From contig JAOPHQ010000568.1 of the NCBI GenBank assembly GCA_030340625.1, forward strand, positions 525,001 through 589,000: a DNA stretch of 64,000 bases, written 5' to 3'. The DNA is from Merluccius polli. Its lineage: Eukaryota > Chordata > Actinopteri > Gadiformes > Merlucciidae. Numbering within the stretch: position 1 is the first letter of the stretch; every line of letters begins with the position of its first letter. Positions 55,575 through 64,000 of the stretch are shown here, in pieces. The position numbers were made by a program, and so were the translations under genes. A model generated the notes under the pieces. It saw only the letters and a list, made by a program, of their open reading frames with translations, was not told the origin of the DNA and did no database searches.

Positions 55575-57375
55575 TTCATGTTAATGTTATTAATTGCCTT
55601 CCTCATCTCCCTTCCTCACTGTTGCTGCTGAACACAACAAAAATACTACACATTTAGAGGGCGGAAATGTTGAGAATGAGTCAACTGGAGGTATATTTGT
55701 GTTGCCCAGTGTGTGGCTAACCATGCGCTATGGAGGACCAACCGTCTTCAGGCTTGCCAATAGCTGTATCATAAGTGACTCCCTTTCTCATTTATGTAAA
55801 ACGCATCGACTCTGGTGAGTGAATCATTAAAAAAATCAGCATCTCTTGGCCACCACTAGACCGATAGAACCGATATGTAGCACTTAATGACTAAGTCATT
55901 TATGTGTTTTAAACTCCCACAATTTAGCAGAGCAATGTCAGGCTCTTTTTGGATGTACACATGGTGTCTCTATATGTGTACATGAGGCACATTTAGGTTT
56001 TGATAAAAGAAAGTTGTGCTATGCTGTTTGGAGCAAAGAGAAGCTCCTTAATGACATGAATCATCTTGATGTCTGTAGTCACTGTACAACGCTTTGGATG
56101 TCAGTTGAATGGGTGACTGTGTGGCAAATATTTCACATTCTTTTCAAATTGTTCACAGCTCTATAGCTTGTCCACAGACATTGTTTCTAAGATTTCATAA
56201 AGGTATATCAAAAAGATCATACTTTAAGTAGTGTTGCTGCTTTTTTCTCTCTTAAAATATCCTTGGAATACATCAAACAATATAAAAAAAACCCATAAGG
56301 AACCCATCTTGGCCTCCTTGGCAATCTTTGATTCCCGAGTGCCACTGATTGGCAGGTCTGTCTCCAATCAATGGCAATCATGGGTCTTGATTGAAGATGA
56401 TGGCACATCTATCATGATGGTCAAACCCTGAGGACACAAGGTGCAGTAATGGTAATGACAGGTGATCCTGTGGCGATGACTTATCTCTGATGATCCCTTT
56501 CCGTGTGCTTTATTTTTTTGATCTGTTTATTTTTTCTGTATGACAGATTCAGTCAGAAAAGCCAATGAACAGTGAGGGTTTCTATGGCTACAGCTCAAAG
56601 GCCATGTCAGCAAAGAAATGGCCAAGGAAAATGTGATGACATGATTGTGGTTGAGCTGAACACTTTAGTGCGTACTTATAAAAAGGGCAGTATATACAGT
56701 CAAATAAAAAAGAAAAATACTGAAATGAAACAAAAGAATGCACCTATTTTGACAAGCGTAATTGAAAGTCTCTGAAATGAGAGTAGAGTGTTGTAAGAGT
56801 ATCGTGAATCTATGTCTGTTTGTAATTTATATCGCACCATGCATGAACCGTATAATCATCCGTGCGATACGGTTTTATTTGTGATTTGTGCGCTTCTAAT
56901 CGCTCTTTCTCTTTCTGACAATAATTTTGCTCCATAATGCCTCCAATGTTTGGCTCCACTGGTGCCTGGGAGTAAACCTGTGTTATTTCATTTATTTAAT
57001 TCCTTTTTCATTCTTTCGTTCTGTTCATATTTGTATTTCCACCCACTTTGGCAATCTGCTTACACAGCATTACAGATTGCTGTGTTTCATTATCAGGTGT
57101 GCTGCTCGGTGAAAGCAGAGGAGGTTTGACTAAAACAAACACTTGGAATGAGTTATGAGACGAGGGCGGGGGGGGGGGGGGGGGTTCATCAAACGGATTT
57201 AGTTCTAATTTGCATACAGACTTTTACAGTATAATTGAAACCATGGGTGTATCAGCTCTTCTTTTCAGTCTACACCCCATTAGGTGTGTTTTGGTACAGT
57301 CTTGTTATTGGTAGTGGTCATAGAATATAAATGTGAATGAGAGAAGTGGACATTATTGTTATTTACTTTAGTAAG

Positions 57376-57377
<2 letters not shown>
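55575..57377. other. No recognisable feature
   Basis: Unique DNA except for the G run at 57168-57184. Short frames have no support. Confidence 0.5.
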
Positions 57378-57416
<39 letters not shown>

Positions 57417-57428
57417 TGTATATATATA

Positions 57429-57491
<63 letters not shown>
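57378..57491. repeat. (TA)n microsatellite
   Basis: About 55 TA units with two ACTGTA interruptions. Confidence 0.95.
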
Positions 57492-57494
<3 letters not shown>

Positions 57495-57505
57495 CAATGA
57501 GTTAA

Positions 57506-57655
57506 ATCAGGGCTTGTTGCGACCACGGATGTATTCCATTGCGATGCTTGTGGCGTGTTATTTTTATGTTTTACTTTTTGCGCGACCAATGAAAACTTAT
57601 TCGACTAAGCCTCTGTCGATCGACTAAGGGTTGGTCGACTATTAGCCCTAGTAAA
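57506..57655. repeat. Dispersed repeat related to 25466-25610
   Basis: Shares CAGGGCTTGTTG, GACCACGGATGTATTC and TTATTTTTATGTTTTACTTT with element A, then CGACTAAGCCTCTG and GGTTGGTCGACTATTAGCCC, a hAT-like end. Only this end is visible next to the TA tract. Confidence 0.6.
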
Positions 57656-57745
57656 ACATGAATAATACATTATTATATCATTACTAACCTACTAATAAAC
57701 ACTTTTAAGCATTGATAAACACTGTTACAAATGATTTATTTTTTT
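57656..57745. repeat. Dispersed AT-rich repeat, related to 21205-21430
   Basis: Shares the CATTACTAACCTACTAA and ACACTGTTACAAATGATTT blocks in the same order. Confidence 0.65.
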
Positions 57746-58119
57746 ATTAATAGGGCCATTTTACTGCATTGTCATACTTTATAGACGACTTGTTTAACCT
57801 ACCTTCATGAAATATTTTAGTAGTTACAAACCAGTGGTAAAGAAGTTGTTAAAGCATTAGTAAATAGTTAAACGATTTACATACCTTTTAGAAAGCATAA
57901 GTAAATGATTAACAACATATTTGCATCTGCTTTTAATTAATGTTTTTGTAAATAAAAACACGTACCTTTTTTTGAGGGAACAGATTAAAAAACAATAATA
58001 AACATTTCTCACAGCCATTTTAGACCCTTTTTAGGATGAAACCACGTAAATATGTTTTTTGTATTTTTTGTAAATACAAAAATATATAAAATATTTTACC
58101 TGCTGAAAATGCTCCAAAT

Positions 58120-58160
<41 letters not shown>
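58120..58160. repeat. (CT)n microsatellite
   Basis: About 20 units. Confidence 0.95.
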
Positions 58161-58167
<7 letters not shown>

Positions 58168-58374
58168 GGTCCTAGCACCCTTGCTGTCTTGTGGCGGTGA
58201 TTTACAAGGCTGGGCCTGGGTGTTGTGTAGAGGACAGGGCACAGCTGTGTGGGATAGACACTGTGACCTCCAACTTAGTTATATAGCTGGCTCTCACTCA
58301 CACATGTACCCACACACACTGCAGTAGTCATATACAGCACGGGTAGTATTGTACTGAAAAACCACTGACCACGA

Positions 58375-58441
58375 CTACTACTTTATTACTGCTGCTACTA
58401 CTACTACTACTACTAGTACTACTACTACTACTACTACTACT

Positions 58442-58483
<42 letters not shown>

Positions 58484-58740
58484 TTTGCTTCTACTACTGC
58501 TATAACTACTACTACTGCTATTACTTATACCTCTACTACTACTACTAGTACACTATTACTACTACTGATACAACTACTACTAGTAAAAGTATTCTACTAC
58601 TAAGACTAATACTGCTATTACTACTACTATTACTACTATGACTGCTACTACTACTACAACTACTGATACAACTACTCGTAGTCTGTTCACTACTAATACT
58701 AATACTAGTACTACCGCTCCTGATACAACTAGATAATGTG
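58375..58740. repeat. (ACT)n/(AAT)n triplet tract, left part
   Basis: Interrupted CTA/ACT repeats with an (AAT)n core at 58443-58482. The same type resumes at about 60320-60420 after two nested insertions. Confidence 0.92.
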
Positions 58741-58751
58741 CTCAGTAGAGC

Positions 58752-59673
58752 ACAGACCTCCACCAAGGAATCAGCTTGATAGAAGTGAGCCTGGCTTGAA
58801 GTGGGTGGGGCTGGGGAGGTTTACCAACAATCATCATGAACCCCATGATAGGGTTGTGCCGATAGACGATATCATCGTCCATCGTGATTGGCTGACCGAC
58901 ATCACGATGTAGCGCAACCATCGTGATGCCACGCCCCCCTCCCTGTCAAACACAAACCAATCCTAGTCTCCTCTATAGCCTAAAAACTTGGATTGCTCTG
59001 TAAATTATATTGAGAATATAACTAATGCATATGCTCTTTCAAATAACCTGCAACCCAGGGGTCGGGAACCTGAGGCTCCTTTGCTGACTGAGTAGGCTCT
59101 CCGATGCTGAGCTTTTTACCACCTTCCTAAAACGAATGATCATGTCAATGCATGGCATGATGTCAAATGCATTTCTAAATTAGTTATATAACTTGATCTA
59201 ATACAGGGTAATTTAACCTCAGTCAGATCCGCAACTTCTCACGTAAATGTAATGGTCAACAGCGCAGCCGCGTTTCACAAAAATCGCACACGCATTGATC
59301 TCCAGCAGCTTCACATCCGAACTCCTGTTTTAGAGAATTTATTGAGCTCACCACCTTCTTCAAATTCACAGTCCACCCACACAAGTGCGCCCTGATTGAA
59401 TCCCTTTGGTCATGAATCCCCGCTATTTATTTTGGAGAATTAAGACGTTGCTGTCCTGAGCGTCCCGTCAGCTGGAGAGAATCGCGCAGCTTGCGAGTGT
59501 AGCACAAATGGACCGAAATAATAAAAAAAAACCTTCAAGCTCCGAATTCTTGGCCATGATGTCAAATTGAATGAAAGAATGAAGGTGCTTCTGTTAACAC
59601 ACATTTATTAAAACACAGAAGTCGTACCCTTTTTACCAACCAACGCCATTGCATCAACTGTTCTTGTGGAAGC

Positions 59674-59704
<31 letters not shown>

Positions 59705-60317
59705 GTCTTACGTGCAACATATTGAAAAGCCCGGATGAGTAGGCCTAGGCTAATGAGTAGGGTTAGTACAATAACTGTATAGTTGTTGTACTAACTAACT
59801 GTTTTTTATGGGTTTATTTTTGGCACACAAAAGGTCCGGCGGAGAGAGAAGTCCGGTGGGTCGGCGCTGGAAAGAGCGCGCGGCGCTTTGTGTGTCCACT
59901 GAATGACTTCACAATGTATAGTTTTTAAGTAGAAAAAAATATATATTTATAGTAAAAAGTATTATCGTAAAAAGTGGTCAAAACGACGATATCATCGTCA
60001 ATCACGATGTTTTATGGTAATCATCGACGAGTGCCAATTTAGCGGACATCGCCCAACCCTACCCCATGACAAACCTTTCAGGATCAATTTTTGGTGGTGT
60101 TACGTGAACCAATGGGAAGTTATGCCCTTTTTTTGTGCCCACTGCCACGCCCCGTTTTGGCTGATTGGCATGTAAATGAATCACTTCTTACTCGTCCCAT
60201 ACCCAAACTACCCACCTGTTTGGTGCAAATCACTCACTCACTTTTTCGAGATATCCCGCACACAGACAGACGGACACAGACGCGGTGAAAACATAACCTC
60301 CTTGGTGGAGGTAACTA
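58752..60317. mobile_element. MITE or LINE-tail-like repeat W, split by element B
   Basis: The outer part 58752-58848 begins GACCTCCACCAAGGA. The other part, 60070-60317, ends TCCTTGGTGGAGGTAA, the inverse of that start. It includes TTTTTCGAGATATCCCGC, CACAGACAGACGGACACAGA and AACATAACCTCC, a text common in fish intronic repeats. The insert between them is the hAT at 58849-60061. The duplicated CCCCATGA shows the two parts were contiguous. Confidence 0.68.
58849..60061 (-). mobile_element. hAT element B, relative of element A
   Basis: A 1213-bp element with ends TAGGGTTGTGCCGATAGACG and the inverse of TAGGGTTGGGCGATGTCC. It is flanked by perfect 8-bp TSDs CCCCATGA (58841-58848 and 60062-60069). 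Subterminal CATCGTCCATCGTGATTGG hairpin words match element A in inverse orientation. A CAGGGGTCGGGAACCTGAGG segment (from 59066) looks like the end of a further hAT, but its partner was not found. It includes a T run of about 28 at 59677-59704. No transposase. Confidence 0.86.
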
Positions 60318-60319
60318 TA

Positions 60320-60435
60320 CTATACTATTACAACTACTGCTACTCCTACTACTGCTATTATTATACTGCTATTACTACTATTACTGGTACTACTACTTTT
60401 GCTATTGATATGGCTACTACAGTTTCTACTACTAC
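60320..60435. repeat. (ACT)n triplet tract, right part
   Basis: Imperfect ACTACTGCTACT units, the continuation of 58375-58740. Confidence 0.85.
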
Positions 60436-62851
60436 TCAGCATGTATTTCTACTACTCAGCATTACTTCTGAGCATAAGCTTCATCAAGCCTTTTAGCATC
60501 TGCTTACAGTATTGAGGATTACACTATCTAAGTACTAACTTCCCAATAAACATCATCATAGTTTGATGAAAATTATGTTTTCACCATACTTGGTCAAAAT
60601 GGAATGTAAAATGCAATTTGTGACCTATCACTTTGTGCCAGTTGTATCGAGTTGTATTTTATTTTCTGTATTCTCGTGATAAGTTAATCTTATCTTGATA
60701 ATGTCAGGGTAATGCCAATATGGATTTTTCTTGGAAACAAAGCACAATATCATTCTATTGGCACAAAGTTTACCCTTTATTAAGATTGAGAATGGTCTGG
60801 TTCAAAATCAATATTCTGTTGGTTTTTCAATTATAACTATCTATAGAAATTGTTGACACAGACTGTACTGTGTTCTGACCTTCATAAAGTGTTTTATGAT
60901 TATGTCCAACTTTTAAGATATTTGCTATCGGCTAGATATTTTGCTGGGAAAGTAGACTCCCAGCCAGACCATAATACATTAAGGTACCATTTACCACAAA
61001 CTGCTTTGAACATGAATGGATTTTCTATAGGATGTTATATAGTTTGCAATGATTTTAATAGAGAGATTCATATGATAGGTACAAAAGGTACAAGGTACAG
61101 GCAGGTATATGTACAATAGTGGTACATGGTACAAGGTACGTGGTATAGGTACAAAGTCACAGTACTTTCATGACATTGCTGTGAATACTGCACAATACCC
61201 TGATTGGTCGCCAAACAGTTCCTAACATAAATTAACATGACTGGATCAAAATCAAGACACAGCAGTGGTCTCAAAGTTTTTCCCATGACTTAGTGGCCAA
61301 TTGTGATTTTGCGCAAGAGGTCAAAAAGCTCTTTCCTCACGAAGAGTTACCCGGACCCCAGTAATGCATATATCTGAGGTTGTGACATCATCCCAGAGCA
61401 CAAGCAAGACATAATCCTGTAAACTCTGGAATGCACAGCCACCATCATTTCCATTGGTTCGTTGACCAGAGCACAACTTTTATCCAGGTTATCTTTACAT
61501 TTAGCAGAACAGTGTCTTGTTTCTCAGCATGCTAAGTAGCAGAAGGATTCGCTGAACGTCCAGTTAGCCAATTACTTTCAACCTCCGACAATAAGTAGGT
61601 ACTGTGGTGTCTTTTTATGGGTCACTGATTGCAGTGGAGTGAGCTAAGTGAACCAGTCAACTTCCATGTAAGCATGTTCGCACTTGAAAAGAACTACGCG
61701 GTTGAAAGACATTCCCCACAGGTTTCCCCACAAGTTCAACGAATGGCTTTAAAAGTAGACCAAGCTTGGCATGAAGCCAGACTTTATCTTTAGGTGTTTT
61801 GAATCACAATTACAGTGCAGACATGGCATTTTTTGAAAGTGACTCAATGCCTTCACACTTCCGATACTCGCTTGCTCACCCGCCTCCAATTTCACCATCA
61901 CTGCAGACAGAATGTTGTGGATATATAGAAGAAAAAAAGCAGGAAGAAAAGAGTGGTTTCAGATGAGAGAGCAGGATCGCAGAAGAGGAGGGGGGGTCTT
62001 TTAAAGGCGCCTCCCAAGGGACCAGTCAGGATGGTGGTAACATTGGGCTTCATCAGTCATTGCATGGTTGAGTGCAGGCTATTCTTTGAGGGGAAGGGGG
62101 GGATCAGCAACACCAACAACTAGGGTAAAATGTCAGTGATTTCTTTTTAATATACAGGCCATTCTAGTTATCTTGTGTTTTTTCCCCCACACAACCCCCA
62201 CAAAAAAACATAACAATACAATTTGATTGTGGTTCAAGTAGGATGTACATTTTCAGGGAAAACAAAGAAACAAGGATATGGTGAAAATGTCCTTTCCCAA
62301 AACTCTTATTTTGATGTGTTTCACTTCCTACTCGATGTGTGTGAACAGCGATCGCTGTGAAATTTAATGGGTTCCATTTTATTTAACAACTTGAGTGATA
62401 ATTCTTTATTCCCACGTGGGAGAAATGTTAGCACTTTTAAGGAAAATTTAAGACAAGCACAGACAACATCATCCTTAGAAGTTTAAAGACCATGATACCT
62501 TGATCACAGTTATTACTTGCATGTGTTGACAAACCATTGCACTCTGCCGCACTGTTGTTGCCTCATTGCGCGCACACTACATACCTACATACGGTTTGTA
62601 AACTGTAAAAGGGGTGTTGCTACTGTCTATGGTAGCATGGTATAGTTGGCAGGTTATCTCCTAGCAGGGGTGACATGAATGACCCATCTAGATTTAGATG
62701 TCTTTCAGTGGTAATACAACTTCATTTATTTCATTTTTCTTCGAATCAACCTTGAGCTTTTACAATGTGTTCCATTGATACTGGCTGGCCACTACATGAA
62801 AGCAATTTCATCCGCCAGTGGGATCCTTGGCTGGTGAATATCACTATTAAA
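60436..62851. other. Unique DNA with one minor repeat
   Basis: A GGTACA-based short repeat (AAGGTACAAGGTACAGGCAG, 61078-61155) is the only structure. No exon or transposon end was found in 2.4 kb. Confidence 0.5.
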
Positions 62852-62870
62852 CACACACACGCACGCACAC

Positions 62871-62905
<35 letters not shown>

Positions 62906-62920
62906 TACACACACACTCAC

Positions 62921-62975
<55 letters not shown>
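62852..62975. repeat. (CA)n with ATTACA interruptions
   Basis: Four CA blocks separated by CATTACACA, suggesting local duplication of the interruption. Confidence 0.93.
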
Positions 62976-63415
62976 TACACAAGGCCTGACGAGTGCATCA
63001 GGCATCAATCACGGTGCAGCCAGAGATTTTAATAGAAAACAGAAGAGTGTAATAAATAACACAAGTCAAGCGTATACTGTTACTAATGATCTTTAAATTA
63101 GCCATTATGAGTGAGGGCTGGGAGTTACCCAATTAATGTTTTGGAAAGGTGTTTGAGGCCACATATGCTATATCTTGATGTAGGAGAGTGCAGTCTTAAC
63201 TGTCAAAATGTGTGTGCATGTGGGTGTGAAGGTGTGGCTCGAGGAGGTGAGGTGTACACATTATATTAGGAGGAGTAGTAGTAGCAGTGTGAGTATGGAT
63301 GTAGTCAATTTGTGTTTGGGTTAGGGATTGGGCTTGCTCGATAATATTTGGATAGACAGGCATGTTACTAGACATGTTACTGTGTAATCAAATAATAAGT
63401 AATGATACTACTGTC

Positions 63416-63416
<1 letters not shown>
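62976..63416. other. No recognisable feature
   Basis: Unique DNA. Confidence 0.5.

Positions 63417-63490
<74 letters not shown>
63417..63490. repeat. (GT)n microsatellite
   Basis: About 37 pure units. Confidence 0.95.
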
Positions 63491-63492
<2 letters not shown>

Positions 63493-63789
63493 ATGACTGA
63501 CTATAAGCACTATGTTGTGCTTCTTTTCTCTGTATGCATGTGGCCATGTGGCAAATATGCCAAATATATGTGAGTGTCTATGTGTGTGCACCTGCTATAT
63601 ATGCCGTACACATCTGCAAGAGAGGAAAGGTTTGGTCTCTCCTCTAAACAACACAGAGCTGTTCCAGATGGAAGCTCTTCCTTGTCGGCTGCGTGTGTTC
63701 AAAGTATCATGTGTGTGTGTGTGTGTTGTCTCCTGCTGTTCTTCCTAAGGGGTCCATTACATGGAGATTACTGCTGCATGCAGCGCAGC

Positions 63790-63875
63790 TCAACAGCTTA
63801 TAACGAAAACAATGTTGTACTACCAGAAGGTTGCGGGTTCAAGTCTCTCCCCCACCCAGGTGACTATGGAGAATA
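63790..63875 (+). repeat. tRNA-derived SINE-like segment
   Basis: AAGGTTGCGGGTTCAAGTCTC at 63828-63847 contains a good Pol III B box (GGTTCAAGTCT). TGTTGTACTACCAG just upstream occupies the anticodon-to-variable region. No A box or cloverleaf was reconstructed, so this is called a SINE relic, not a tRNA gene. Confidence 0.5.
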
Positions 63876-63879
63876 ATAC

Positions 63880-64000
63880 TTAGCCTGGCACAGCCAGACC
63901 ATAATCACTTCGCTCTTTAGGTCTGGAAAGCCTACAGTAGGCAGCAGGATTGTCCTGCAATCCCGCTGATGTATACTGAAGTGGCGTATTTCCAAAGTAA
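63880..64000. repeat. Dispersed repeat with AGCCTGGCACAGCCAGACC, truncated by the window end
   Basis: Contains an inner inverted pair, AGCCAGACC near 63890 and GGTCTGGAAAGCC near 63922. This style is seen at ends of fish DNA transposons. The right side is outside the window. Confidence 0.45.

Noticed and set aside
63828..63850. tRNA gene
   Set aside because: A good B box is present, but no A box, acceptor stem or cloverleaf could be built, so a SINE relic is more likely.

Overview
The window looks like nuclear DNA of a ray-finned (teleost) fish. The evidence is a very high density of long (CA/GT)n microsatellites, poly-G/C and (TA)n tracts, GT-AG exons separated by many kilobases, fish-type LINE/SINE tails ending in ACTTG-like repeats, and many hAT and PIF/Harbinger non-autonomous transposons. 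There are no bacterial-style operons. Nearly all long open frames are artefacts of simple repeats. The species cannot be named from the sequence.

Only two stretches look like host coding sequence, and they appear to belong to one + strand gene. The first is an exon at 14097-14253 with a start codon and a 49-codon signal-peptide-like segment that ends in phase 0. The second is a 34-nt micro-exon at 27377-27410 that opens in the same phase. Both have strong acceptors and GTAAGT donors. I cannot name the gene. The rest of the window would be its first intron(s) or upstream DNA, with four low-confidence candidate conserved non-coding blocks.

The dominant content is transposon archaeology, much of it resolvable to the base. 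Elements with perfect or one-mismatch 8-bp target-site duplications (TSDs), the hAT signature, lie at 7413-8864, 9478-9956, 23249-24018, 24049-25819 (carrying 24053-24921 nested 4 bp from its end), 28439-30288, 50050-54132, 52035-53942 and 58849-60061. A PIF/Harbinger-like element with TTA TSDs lies at 50913-51896. The 50.0-54.1 kb block is a nested complex: an outer hAT-like element containing a MITE, the Harbinger element and another hAT. The copies at 7413-8864 and 52035-53942 are one chimeric family, hAT ends around a captured Harbinger fragment, inserted at two unrelated sites.

Other structures include a hAT-like element with a near-perfect 107-bp inverted repeat around a telomere-like (CCCTAA) array (28439-30288); two related elements with internal 52-bp minisatellites of 5 and about 15 units (30971-31620, 38916-40818); a LINE reverse-transcriptase remnant split by a BED-finger hAT remnant (about 16130-17441); and a triplet microsatellite interrupted by a MITE that is itself interrupted by a hAT (58375-60420). 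Simple repeats fill much of the remainder.
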